A stretch of DNA of 64,000 nt, from the NCBI GenBank assembly GCA_963971425.1, contig OZ020518.1, forward strand, positions 31,502,770-31,566,769, in the 5' to 3' direction. Below are positions 21,089 through 31,559 of the stretch, piece after piece (within the stretch, counting starts at the first letter, position 1; the number at the start of each line of letters is the position of its first letter). The position numbers and the translations under genes were made by a program. The notes under the pieces were generated by a model, which worked only from the letters and a program-made list of their open reading frames with translations, had not been told where the DNA came from and did not search any database. This DNA comes from Bryoerythrophyllum caledonicum. Lineage: Eukaryota; Streptophyta; Bryopsida; Pottiales; Pottiaceae.

Positions 21089-21925
21089 AGATACACAAAC
21101 ACAACGTCTTGACCATACCCTCCCTTTCACCCGAACCCCCCTAACTTATTGTCCCTCACCCCATCTCTCTCCCCCTGAACTCGCAACGAACCCTCTCTCC
21201 CCTTTGAACCCTCGACCCTCACTGTCTCTCACCTCCCACTCTCTAAACCTAAACTACTAACAAACCCTCACTCTCCCGAATCCTTGACCCTAACAGTCAC
21301 TCACCCCCTCACTCTCCCCCAAAATTCCCAACGTACCCTCTCTCTCCCCTAAACCCCCGAACTTCACAGTCTCTTTCCCATTACTATCCCCCTGAACTCC
21401 CTCGAACCCTCGAAAGTCACTGTGGCTCATCCACTCCCTCTCACAACGCTCAAACCCTCACCCGTGTCCTCCCACTCTCAACTGTTCCTTTCCTCAACCC
21501 TTTCTAACCCACTGCCCAAATCCTGACCTCGAACCTTCCTTTCCCGCTGTCGCTCACACTCAAACTCTCAACCACCCCGAACCCGTGTCCTCCCACACTC
21601 AACCACCCCGAACCCTAACCCTGATACCTCCCTCTCCACGCTGTCCCTCACCCTCGAACTCTACCACTCGTACTCACCGCGAACCCTTACCCCGAACCCT
21701 CCTTTTTCCGCTTGCCCTCACCTAACACCCTTCCACTCTCACATAGCCCGAACCCTCCCTCTCCCAACTGTCCCTCACCCTCCGAATCCTCCCCTTCTCA
21801 TAATCCCCTTACCCTCAATTCAGAATCCTCCCTATCCCAAATGACCCTCCCCCTAAACTCTCCCACTGCCCAAACTCTCCCTATCCCTCTTCCACACCCA
21901 CTCCCCAAACTCACAAATTAGAGTG
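21089..21925. promoter_or_regulatory. Pyrimidine-rich (C/T on +) tract upstream of the ParB-methyltransferase gene
   Basis: About 800 bp in which the + strand is nearly all C, T and A with very few G: repeated phrases such as CCCTCACTCTC, GAACCCTCGAACC and CCCGAACCCTAACCCT. On the minus strand, the sense strand of the gene starting at 21088, this is a purine-rich, G-rich upstream region. It may act as core promoter or 5' UTR sequence and may form G-quadruplex or triplex structures. The promoter role is inferred from position only. Confidence 0.4.
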
Positions 21926-22104
21926 GGTTTTCCTTGAACCTGGGAGTCGGAGGAAATGAAGCCCTACCCTAAAGTTTTTCCAAGTTGTTACAATGTGGCA
22001 GCCATTTCAAACATTAGTGTAGACTTCAATGCCTTCCAACAAAGTCTTACATCGACAGCAACATTTTGAAACAAAGAGGACTCACCAAGTTCATAATCAG
22101 TTAC

Positions 22105-23023
22105 ACAGCTTGATGGTGTGCATTCCACGTGGATTTTATCACAATATTGGAATGAAAGAAATGGATGGATTTTATCACAATATTGGAATGAAAGAAATCC
22201 ATATGTGAATGTGTTTGGCTTATCGGAGGCATTGTCATCATTACCTAGTTCAATTCGTAGGGAAAATACTACAAAACTTACTTCTTTCCAAATGATTGGT
22301 AGATTAAAAATACTTTGTATTCTCCAAACATGAGGTAAACCACATCAGTTCTAATTAGTGCATTATTATGCGTTTTGATATGATTTTGAATTTTCTATTT
22401 CTTGGAAACAATATTGTTTACAATTCCCTTCCTGAATATTTCCTCATGGAAAGTCTCATGGTGTTGTATGATGCAAAGCGCACCTTTGATTCTGATGTGG
22501 GCATGCGTACAAGCTTCTTGTATAGTTTTGGTTGAATCGGACTCATGTTTCACAGAAACTCTAGCGTCAGTTGAAGTGAGCTCTGTAAATTCAAGCTACA
22601 ACTAAGGTAAACCCCCCATAGCCGACAAGTTAGGAATGTGCATATATGGAGAGAACAAATAATAACACATTCACTTTTTTAGTGATACCCAATAGAATTA
22701 CAATTTCAACCCAAGTGATTTTATATTTTTCCAATGAAATGTGAAGTAGTTATGAATTTTCAAAGTGTACTCCTATGTTTAGCTGGTGGCTGCCAATAGG
22801 TACCCCCCATAAGCTAATCAAAACTAAGGGGTCTTGCCTAATGGCCAACCTTCATTTGGAGCTGAATGGGTGATATTGAGATGGAAGTGGGTTGGATATA
22901 GGGTTAATTTTATAAATATTGGTTATGGATTTTGGTTGATTGCCATAGGGTTACCTTATCTCATTTCATGAAATGTATCCCTTGTTTGCTAGCCACTTTG
23001 AGAATGAAGAATTTTTTTAACAA
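22105..23023 (+). repeat. Copy A of a dispersed repeat also present at the palindrome edges
   Basis: Matches, with scattered differences, the reverse complement of about 57920-58812, and its last ~410 bp (22613-23023) match 29383-29789. Homology starts at 'agcttgatggtgtgc' and stops after 'tttttttaacaag'. Copy A carries a 32-bp tandem duplication near 22131-22195 (GGATTTTATCACAATATTGG repeated) not seen in the right-hand copy. A coding-like frame near 22415 (SLPEYFLMESLMVLYDAKRT) hints at a decayed transposon ORF, family not recognised. Confidence 0.7.
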
Positions 23024-23201
23024 GTCTAGAACTACACAGAGAATCATTGAGAACTACAACGACTAACAACAAGTCTAGAACTGTACAAGATCAAGTATAC
23101 CACAATAAATACATTAAAAGATAGAGAATAAAGGTTTAGATCAGAAAGCGTGGGTATTAACTACATCAATTACCCCGCTCTTCGTACGCGTGTTGTACCC
23201 A

Positions 23202-23335
23202 AGTACGTCCTACCTTGCGCGGGTGGTAAAAACCTTTGAGTACGTCCTACCTTGTACGTCCTACCTTGTACGTCCTACCTTGTACGTCCTACCTTGTACG
23301 TCCTACCTCATACGTCCTACCTCGTATGGGTAGTA
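23202..23335. repeat. 14-bp minisatellite GTACGTCCTACCTT
   Basis: About seven copies, the middle ones identical and the last two changed (CATACGTCCTACCT, CGTATGGGTAG). It resembles a variable-number repeat. No ORF. Confidence 0.85.
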
Positions 23336-23339
23336 AGGA

Positions 23340-24402
23340 CTTTTATTAATGAGACTTTGGATTAGATGTGGGGCTTATCTTTACACCTATGCACAATATG
23401 AACATCTGGAGTACATGCGTACCCGGAAGGGGGTTATATCACCATGGACGATAATCCGTGGACTCACACAGATTTTAGTGTTTCGACACAAGTAACGACT
23501 ATTATTCCTCTCATTCTCTCCTTCTAACTCTATTCACTCACTTAGATGTTTGTGGTGTCACTGAGATCCCCCCGAAGGGCTGTTAGGCCCATGTTTCCGA
23601 AACTACGAGTGGCGTAATATAAGTGAGCAAGGGGCCTACCCGCCCACTATCCGTCCTCCTCCCAGTCTCCCTCCACATCCGATGCGACTGGACGTAGGAT
23701 GCTTCAAGGAACGATACGAGCCTTCACAACCGGCACCAATCTGACGCCGGAAGGTCACTCAAAACTCGCTATGACCCCTACATGTCCGTCACTCCTCCCT
23801 TGTCCTTCCCTAGACACTTACAATCTCACCTATTAGTCCCACCCACATGGACTAATCTACTTGATGGAACAAGGAAACAACTGTAATTGTTAGAGTTAGA
23901 GTCACACCCCTACTAACACTCTCTCCACCTCACCTGTTATTCCCATCGACACGACTAACTATACTTGATGTAACAAGGAAATAATGAGTTGGCAGTTAGT
24001 ACGAATTTGAGGAGTGGACTACTTGAAATGGCACTCACAGTCATGTATGGAATCCGAGCTCTCCAACCATCGAAGGTTTTCTGAGAGCATAGGTTTAGAA
24101 TTAAACTGAAAGCAAGTACACACATCAAGCAGTCTAGAGGGGTGCCAAGAGGATCCCCACTTATACTGCAGCAAACACACACTAACGTCCAAAGGCAAAC
24201 GATACCTTCTAACTAAAGACGGCGCATTAACTACTCTTGGCGGCGGTGGCTACCACTCCACACGATGTGCACCGTCAGAAGGTGACTTACTACACAAATC
24301 CGAAGGCAAAACCAAGTCAAATCCCAAAGTCAACGCGGGGGCCAAATCCCGGAATGAACAGTGACCTACGAATCAAGATCCTTACCCTACAGACGTAGGG
24401 TT
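23340..24402. other. Non-coding stretch with one ~50-bp direct repeat
   Basis: No gene recognised. Two related phrases at about 23827 and 23932 (acctattagtcccacccaca / acctgttattcccatcgaca, each followed by a variant of 'acttgatggaacaaggaaa') lie about 105 bp apart. It may be the 3' region of the broken ORF at 24403-26208. Confidence 0.4.
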
Positions 24403-26208
24403 CTACCTACCCTGAGCCAACTCCTCGAGCCTCTTCTTCTCCTCCTTCCTTCTATGCTTCTTGGAGCTTCGGCTCATAGAAGGGGTGGGTGCGGCCGTAG
24501 CAAGTGTCATCAAGGGTGCCAAAGTGGCATCCGCGGGCTGAGTCGGAGTGGCAAACGGACGGGACACAGTTTCTCTTGCAGAGAAAGTGGTGCCCGTTCC
24601 GGTGGAGGTAATTGGCAGAGAGACCGGAACCGGATGAAACTTTGACCGAGCTAGAAGAATTGGTACCTGGTTCGGAGTTGTCATAATGATATCTGGGCCG
24701 AATGTAAGGACCGGGAGGTGCCAGTGAGAAGAACTCTCATTGGTAGTCTTTCCTAGGGGAAAGGCACTCAATAATGGGACCATAACTGGTGCAAAGCGAA
24801 CGATGTCGTTGCGGGGTGGCTGGCGATGACGGATCAAAGGTGGAGGTTCCACCCCTTGATCGGAGCTCTCCTCCCAACCACTCTATGTCTGGGTGGTGAT
24901 TTCTGAAGGAGATGGTCTTGTAGGAGCACTCGCAGGTCGCACAAGAAGAGATGGACTGTCAAGGACCACTACAACCTTCCCCTTGTTGTTGCCAGTGCCG
25001 GAATCTTCTGTGTTGGTGTCACAGTCCAAATCTCCGTCCTTGCTTGAGCTGTCGGAGTCATCCACAAACTTGGGTAAGATGTGTGTGAGGTTGCTTACCA
25101 ATAATCTCATACTAGCATAAGCCTCCTCAATCTTCGTGGTTTGCTCCATCATGAATGCAATCACCCTCTTGTTCGAAACGTGGTCATCTCTCTCCAACCT
25201 AGCATCGAACATCCGGGCCTTGAGTACAACCTCCACAGATAGGTACAAAGCATCCTCCACTCGCTGTAATGCCTCCGCAGAGGCATTGGCTTGGAGAAGA
25301 GCCTCTTTCTACCTCTTCTCTGCCTCCAATGCCCGACTCTTCATCTTCGTCATCTCTAGGGTGAGCCGGTGAACCTTCTGCTTCATACTACGGAGGTCAC
25401 TCGCTCCTCCAATACGTTCCTTGATCGGAGTGACTAGTCCTTGGATGGGTGGGTTGCCCACCAAGCTGCTCACATGTACCAATGTCTTGTCTGTGTCTTC
25501 TACGTACACCCAAAGGGCCTCAATTAGTTCGGATGCATGGTATGTCTTCTCTGTGTCTTCTACGTACACTCAAAGGGCCTCAATTAGTTCGGATGCATGG
25601 TATGTCTTGTCTCCAAGGTGTGCGGATCCGGTAACTGCTCCGTGGAGTGCGGCTCGGGTTCGAGTAGAAGGGGCTCATCCCTCTCTCCTTTGACGTTTGG
25701 GGGGTAGAGGTGCCTCTTCTTCTGATGGAGAGGAAGTGCTTCCTCCTTCAGAGCCTAACTCGAACTCCGATTCTGTCCCCTGGAACTTCTTCATCATCAA
25801 ATGAGTCCTGTACGCCGTTGTCTCCTCTGGCGTTGTTTCCTTGAAGTGATGATAGAGGTGGATCAAGAAGGGACAAAGAGGAGAGCGCTTGGCATTGCTA
25901 ACACTCTTTGTCAACCGGAGAACCACGTCCTTCACAATGATGGCCCAATTCACCATCCTCTCTCCTAGATAAGATCCATACACGGTATTGGCAAGGGTCA
26001 CGGTGACCCGTGTAGGTTTTTCAGGGTGTAGAATGGGTACGAGGAATGCAAAGACCCGTCGGGCTCGAGGGTCTATGCAATCCTTCAAATCGTAACCATT
26101 CTTGGAGTCCTTGGTGCTGAATCGTCCCTTGGCATACTCCTCATTCTTCAAACTCGTCCATCTTGCACCCTCCCAAGGAAATTCGTACACCTCTTGCCAC
26201 TTTCCCAT
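24403..26208 (-). pseudogene. Broken 602-codon coiled-coil ORF, probably from a retroelement accessory gene
   Basis: One frame runs from ATG 26208 to TAG 24403 with four in-frame stops: TGA 25675, TGA about 25571, TAG 25309 and TAG 24883. There are no frameshifts. N-terminal globular part (MGKWQEVYEFPWEGARW, RVFAFLVPILHPEKPTRV, NWAIIVKDVVLRLTKSVSN, PLCPFLIHLYHHF); acidic Ser/Glu stretch; a heptad-like coiled coil (MKQKVHRLTLEMTKMKSRAL through KIEEAYASMRLLVSNLTHIL); Asp/Ser-rich stretch; Pro/Thr-rich tail ending in a basic patch (SKKHRRKEEKKRLEELAQGR). Globular head plus coiled coil and basic tail recalls accessory ORFs of plant LTR elements, but I recognise no defined domain. It contains a 60-bp tandem duplication. 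Confidence 0.5.
25497..25616 (-). repeat. 60-bp tandem duplication inside the coiled-coil pseudogene
   Basis: Two near-identical 60-bp copies encode VYVEDTEKTYHASELIEALW twice in frame. One copy has TGA where the other has TGG (Trp), so the duplication preceded that mutation. Confidence 0.85.
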
Positions 26209-26259
26209 AGTCCACCGACTTGCGTAAGCCTGGATACTATCTCCTTCAGGTTCCGGTGT

Positions 26260-26869
26260 CGTGTAGAGAGGAGCGCGCTTTGAGAATACGCGAGGTATCT
26301 GGCTGCGACTTCTTACAGTCTGTTACGGAGTTCTGTCAAATCTTGTAATCTTCGGTCTTCAGTCTCTAGTCTTCAGTCTTCAGTCTTCAAACTCCTCCCC
26401 GTTGGCCTATCCTGTGGTGGCTCTAAAGGGTTAAGGGTAAAGGTGGGTGATAAGAAACCACGGCCTCGGACGGGTAAAACGGGACGGCCAGACCACAAGC
26501 TGAAACCGTCCGAAAGATTGGCTCCTAAAATTCAAACCCACGATGACCAGCAAACGTGCCTCACCGGTGGGAACAACATAAATACGACCGTGTGGGCAAT
26601 TAACCCCACTTCGCCGCAACAGAGTTTACAAGAACAGAATTGAAATACAACTAGCCTACAAAGCTGGCTTGGAATCACAAAAAAAGAAATCGGACCACAA
26701 GCCACAACACACTTGTCTCCATCTTCTCTTCTCTTCAAGCCTTAAGTCTTCAATTCCTCCATCCTTCAACTCCAAAGTTTTCAAGTGTTCAAAAACACTA
26801 AGAAACTCAAAAACACAATGGAAAAATTTCACCAAGGCTGTAACCTTCAAACAAGTGACACAGATGACT
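26260..26869. other. Upstream flank of the coiled-coil pseudogene, no gene seen
   Basis: Contains a short run of 'cttcagtcttcagtctt' repeats near 26350-26390 and AC/AT-rich sequence. ORFs here are short and overlap in opposing frames. I see nothing I can support as a gene. Confidence 0.4.
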
Positions 26870-27480
26870 CAAAACTTCAAATACTAAGTGTAATAACTCT
26901 TTGGAAAGCTAATTCAGACAACTAACACTCCTCCAAATTTCAAGTCAATCTAAACTACTGTCCGAAAGTTATACGAGTTCAAAGTTCTGCCCCTCCAGAT
27001 ATTCAATCGCTCATAACTTCTTCTTTTAAAACTCCAAATCTCAATTTTAATAACTTTTTGAAGAGCTATGACCATGGTTCACGCACCTTCAAATTCTCAA
27101 ACAATTCTAAACTACAGTCCAAAAGTTATGGACAATCAAAGTTTTGCCTACCCCTATTCATTCAGATCTTTATAACTTCTTGCTCACAATTCCAAATCTC
27201 AATTGAAATATCTTTCTATAAAGCTAAAATAGAGATGCACAGTCCCTCAAAATCTCAAATCAAATTGAGAACTACAGAAAAAGTTGTGGCTCCTCGAAAC
27301 CTCTACCCCTCAATGGATGGCCTTGGGTTTTCACAGAATTAAAACCTCAATAACTTTTTTTTTCTACAACTCCGAATTCAAAATTTAAAACAAGTATGAA
27401 AAGCTCTTAAAACTAGGAACAAGATCACAAATTTTCAATTCCATATTATTCAAGCTCAACGAGTTACACACAGTCAAAGT
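26870..27480. repeat. Degenerate tandem repeats, ~150 bp period
   Basis: The order 'ctccaaatctcaatttaataactttttgaagagct', 'tctaaactacagtccaaaagttat' and 'caaagttctgcc' recurs about four times (near 26890, 27030, 27190, 27340) with many substitutions. It looks like an old array or repeated untranslated sequence of a retroelement. Confidence 0.55.
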
Positions 27481-27829
27481 TCTGCTCCAAACCCTCGCTC
27501 TCTCTCCCGCACACACACATACACTCCCTAAGGAATCTTCCCCCTAACCTTTTCCACCTCAAGTGGACGTGGGCATTCCAGCCCATGTCACTCTATCCAA
27601 AGTACCCCACAAGGTACTTCATTACTTTCTTATCCTTTCCACTTTCAACCACATAAAATCCCCTAGTCTTTTATTTATTGGAAGACTAAAAATTTAGACC
27701 TTCCAACCAACAAGATAAGTAAAATAAAAAAATAACTAAATAAAAAAAACTTATCGTAAGATAGCTGATGGTACGGACGTAGAAAGGTGTTGATTCGCAC
27801 AACCTGATCGCCAAGTCGTGGACTTGGTT

Positions 27830-27990
27830 GACTGGAAATGTCGTGGTCAGTGGCCGCCGCCGGTCCGGGTTCGAACCCGATCGAGTCCATTGAGTGGTTG
27901 GGCAGCCCGCGGCTTGGTTCGCTAGCGAGGCAGGAAAAATACCAGTCAACCCGCTACCTACTCCCCTGAGCAGTGACAAGAACGGTGCAG
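27830..27990. other. tRNA-type B box (GGGTTCGAACCC) in a possible SINE fragment
   Basis: GGGTTCGAACCC at about 27867-27878 is a perfect T-arm/B-box palindrome in a GC-rich patch. No A box at the 30-60 bp distance of a true tRNA was found on either strand, so this is at best a tRNA-derived SINE fragment or chance. Confidence 0.25.
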
Positions 27991-28439
27991 AACCTACATG
28001 TTAACACTTGCCCAAATCCTCAAACCGTGGTTCTCACCACGACCAACCTTTTTACCTCATCTAACCGCTAGCTGTAATCAAAACATATCCACACTGGTAT
28101 TAATATCTACGTGATGGAAGAATTTCCATCAGGACACCGGCAACGAATCATGCCTTAACTCCTGCATAGTGGACTCAATGCAACAACATTTGAGAAGGGA
28201 GAGGCATCCCATGCGAAGAAGATCCTCCTTGAGTTCGGTAAGCTCAAGGGGGTCCTTGGGGATGGCGGGGAAAATGGCTTTGACCGAGGCCATCACTTGG
28301 TTGGAAGAGGCCAGGACCCCCCCTACTTCCTCGTTCTACTTCCTTCCTCCATGTTGGGCAATTCTTGGGTACCGGCTGCTCCCTCGTGGACTGACTTTGA
28401 ATACTGACTCGTCTTCTCGTGTTCCTCAAGTTCCGTGCT

Positions 28440-28860
28440 CCGGGTTGGACCTCTCTGGTGCTCTAGCTGGGGTGTGATGGTGCCTTCGGGCTTGTAAGTG
28501 GAATGGTGCCTCCGGGCTTGACCTTGCTGGAACTCCCAGCAGGGCTGTGATGGTGCCTCCGGGCTGACCTTGCTAGAGCTTCGAGCAGGGGTGTGATGGT
28601 GCCTCCGGGCTGGACTTTGCTGGAACTCCCGGCACGGGTGTGATGGTGCCTTCGGGCTTGACCACGACAGCGCATCTGGGCTGAACGACGACGATGCCTC
28701 CGGACTTGGGTTGCTTCGAGGCTGGGTGTGATGCTGCCTCTGGGCTGGACCACGACGATGCCTCCGGGCTTATAAGTCATGGTGCCTCCGGGCTTGACCA
28801 CGACAGTACTTCCGGGCTGAACCACGACGATGCCTCCGGGCTTAGCTTGTCTCCTCTCAA
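28440..28860. repeat. GC-rich minisatellite, GATGGTGCCTCCGGGCT-type units
   Basis: The phrase GATGGTGCCTCCGGGCT (variants GATGCCTCCGGGCT, GGTGCCTTCGGGCTT) recurs about ten times at 30-60 bp spacing, joined by 'tgaccttgctggaactccc' or 'gaccacgac'. Open frames here on both strands are by-products of the repeat. A weaker repeat of 'gcttggggtccg' follows near 29165-29205. Confidence 0.7.
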
Positions 28861-29382
28861 GCTCCTGGCTCAGCTCGTCCTCACACGCTTTCTAATCCCT
28901 TGTGTTGTAGAGGCCATGTGGGATCAATTAAGTAGTTGACCCGGGCTTAAGGGGAAGATTCCGTCGGGTTGCAGCTGCAGGTTCCACGTTCCTTCCTCTC
29001 GTTCCAGCTAGCTCTCCGGGCTCGGCACGTTGATCCTCGCTTTCCAACTTGCACTTGTCTGTTACTCGTTGTCCAGCTGGAGCTTCAGGGCTTGGGCTGG
29101 CTTGGTCGTTGGCTGTATCCGGCTCGATGTTCCGGGCTTGGGGCTGGCCGGATCTTAGCTGGCTCCGTGCTTGGGGTCCGAGCTTGGGGTCCGGGCTTGG
29201 GGACCGAGCTTATGTCCATCCTTTGTTGTTTTAAGGTATCCAACCAGTCCCCATTAATCGTTTACTCTAATCTATCTAATAAACTATTCTAAAGTAGTAT
29301 TAACCCAAAACCTTAACTAATTAGTCTAAGTTTATCATAGTTAACCTTTTAACTAAAAAAAATTGAGAATTCGTGATACAAC

Positions 29383-29789
29383 ACCCCCCATAGCCAACAA
29401 GTTAGGAATGTGCATATATGGAGAGAACAAATAATAACACATTCACTTTTTCAGTGATACCCAATTTCAACCCAAGTGATTTTATATTTTTCCAATGAAA
29501 TGTGAAGTAGTTATGAATTTTCAAAGTGTACTCCTATGTTTAGCTGGTGGCTGCCAATAGGTACCCCCCATAAGCTGATCAAAACTAAGGGGTCTTGCCT
29601 AATGGCCAACCTTCATTTGGAGCTGAATGGGTGATATTGAGATGGAAGTGGGTTGGATATAGGGTTAATTTTATAAATATTGGTTATGAATTTTGGTTGA
29701 TTGCCATAGGGTTACCTTATCTCATTTCGTGAAATGTGTCCCTTGTTTGCTAGCCACTTTGAGAATGAAGAATATTTTTTTTAACAAGA
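29383..29789 (+). repeat. Copy B of the dispersed repeat, at the left palindrome edge
   Basis: Direct repeat of 22613-23023 with several substitutions and lacking 11 bp (agaattacaat) present in copy A and in the right arm. Inward of the indel it matches the right arm almost exactly, and outward it diverges, so the edge of the palindrome falls inside this repeat. Confidence 0.75.
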
Positions 29790-29991
29790 GTACGAACTTG
29801 TGATAGACACCTCTATTTCCATCTTTTCTTTATCTTCATCATCAATGCAAATGCTTAGAAAGAAAGCAACACATTCAAGAAATGAGGTACAAGTGTGTCC
29901 CTTCCAATCTTCCTTTAAGTGGAAAATTGCTAATCTAATTATAACATGGAGTTTCATTGCTTTCTTGTAGCTTGCATGGGATGGGCTATCG

Positions 29992-30378
29992 GTGCGATGG
30001 AGTTGCAGATTGTCTACTCAATCTGCAACAACATCCACCACTCCACCATCTGAAAGTCCGACATTTTCAAATGCTCCAGATGTACTTTTCGAGCACCCAA
30101 CACCTCTTCCTATGCCGCCAGTTTTTGTCAGTGACAATTCTCACTATAATGAAACTCAATGTATTGGCCATTTTGATGAGAAGTATTTTGATAGCGAAGA
30201 AGTCAAAGAGGAAGGAAGGGCTCCAAGCTGTGAAGATTTGGAAGATGATGAGTTTGATGAAGGTCCATATTCTAACCTTGAATTGAGGTCTGTAGAGGAT
30301 TTATGGTGGCCGCTAGAGCTCCGACAATATTCCTCAAAAACAAAGCGGGACAAGTACTCCAACGGCTCTAATGGCTAG
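29992..30378 (+). CDS. Acidic ORF of unknown function, likely transposon N-terminus
   Basis: 128 codons: Ser/Thr/Pro-rich start (TTPPSESPTFSNAPDVLF) then an acidic run (DEKYFDSEEVKEEGRAPSCE, DLEDDEFDEGPY). No known domain. It lies just upstream of the piggyBac-like remnant in the same orientation, and acidic low-complexity N-termini are usual in piggyBac-type transposases, so it may be part of that gene. Present identically in the other arm. Confidence 0.35.
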   Translation: MRWSCRLSTQSATTSTTPPSESPTFSNAPDVLFEHPTPLPMPPVFVSDNSHYNETQCIGHFDEKYFDSEEVKEEGRAPSCEDLEDDEFDEGPYSNLELRSVEDLWWPLELRQYSSKTKRDKYSNGSNG

Positions 30379-30594
30379 GGATGGCAGAGAGCAATATGAA
30401 GCTATTGGGAGCGGCGGAGAACAAGGAGAAGCTTCCGGGAGTGGGGGAAGCAACTAAGAGCTTTAGGAAGTGGTGGGAGCTTTGGGAGCATTTGGAAGCA
30501 ACAAATACATCGAGAACAATGGGGTTCTCTTCAAGGTGAACATTTTCTAGACTTGGTTGGAGGGGCTTGTTTTCTAGAGACGGCCTCGACAAGG

Positions 30595-31050
30595 GACTAT
30601 GGATTTTATGAAGAAATTGAGGTGGGGCATGATGGAGTGGGGACGACTTTGAAACCTCAGTATACCTTGGGTCCTAGAAGCGTTCGTGGTCGGAGACTTC
30701 ATACTTTAGCTCAACATTGATAAAGGGCTCATATTGAGTCTTCGTCCACACATAATGATAGTAGAAACGAGTTAGAAATTGAGGATGGAGATGAAGTTTC
30801 TGAGGATGAAATTATTGGCAATATCAATAATATCAAGTATGCACATCGTGACAACACTTGGACTCAAAGTTTTTATACATATATCCTCGAGTTCCAAGAA
30901 TTTGTAGTGATTTCAAGGGCAAATGTTTATTGGCGTTATTTTCCAACGATGAAGAATCCATTTGAAGATTTTTGGCCAATGTGAATTTTTCAAGACTTTG
31001 TTTCAAAGACTAATTGTTGTTCGGTGGCAAAGATTACGGTGTCGTGATGT
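30595..31050 (+). pseudogene. piggyBac-like transposase N-terminal remnant
   Basis: One frame from 30595 reads DYGFYEEIEVGHDGVGTTLK, an acidic part (NELEIEDGDEVSEDEIIGNI), then YFPTMKNPFEDFWPM, stop, IFQDFVSKTN. The 'NPFE-x-F...F...V-x-x-TN' order matches the start of the piggyBac DDE domain. In-frame stops near 30720 (TGA TAA) and at 30979 (TGA) kill it, and the catalytic part is absent because the sequence ends before CopA. Family call tentative. Confidence 0.35.
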
Positions 31051-31267
31051 GGGCCGTCTTGTGGATATACTTAATTAAATACTTGTGATTAATATTAGTG
31101 AAGGCGTGGTTGATATGTGATTTATGTTTAGGTTGTGTTTAATTTATGTTTAGTTTATAGTGTGGTTAATGTTTGGTTTGTGTTGATGTTGCGGTTGAGA
31201 ATCAGTTTGAATTTTCATTAGCTGGTTGATAAGTGGTTGAGAAAAGATTTTTTGATAGGGATTTAAT

Positions 31268-31466
31268 TGTTTGTACAAATAATAGTTACGTCAATGTAGA
31301 ATAGACACACCTCTTATAGTTACCAATTGACACACCTCTTCTAGAGATCTACAGACACCAGTAGTAGCTCTTTACTTCATTTAAAATGGTTGTATGTTGC
31401 GTTGTATCATTATTATTATGAATATAACTTCTTACTCTTTCACCTTCACCTTAAGGTGTTAGTTCA
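31268..31466 (+). repeat. CopA 5' LTR (left arm)
   Basis: Starts TGTTTGTACAAATAATAG and ends TTAGTTCA. 199 bp, the same length as the 3' LTR. Contains a TATTATTATGAATATAA stretch that could serve as promoter or poly(A) region. Confidence 0.88.
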
Positions 31467-31470
31467 TGCA

Positions 31471-31483
31471 TGGTATCAGAGCA
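31471..31483 (+). promoter_or_regulatory. CopA primer-binding site for initiator tRNA-Met
   Basis: TGGTATCAGAGCA, complementary to the 3' end of plant initiator tRNA-Met, 4 bp after the LTR. Confidence 0.9.
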
Positions 31484-31559
31484 AGTTTTTTTTTAAGCTT
31501 GTAGGATCTCTCATGAGTTCCTTTTGATCATAAGCTCAATACTAGCTTACTTGAAGAGC

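Noticed and set aside
21024..21921. Ser/Pro/Leu-rich ORFs in the C/T tract
   Set aside because: Low-complexity by-product of a G-poor sequence, no domain and no codon structure.
23202..23335. CRISPR-like array
   Set aside because: 14-bp units are contiguous with no spacers, in a eukaryotic context; it is a minisatellite.
27830..27990. tRNA gene at the GGGTTCGAACCC palindrome
   Set aside because: No A box at proper distance and no acceptor-stem pairing on either strand.
28169..29292. Several 60-120 codon ORFs in the minisatellite region
   Set aside because: They arise from repeat units read in different frames on both strands; none has coding features.
22613..29789. LTR retrotransposon with the 400-bp repeats as LTRs
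   Set aside because: Repeat ends are not TG/CA, no tRNA primer site follows the first copy, no polypurine tract precedes the second, and no pol sequence lies between them.
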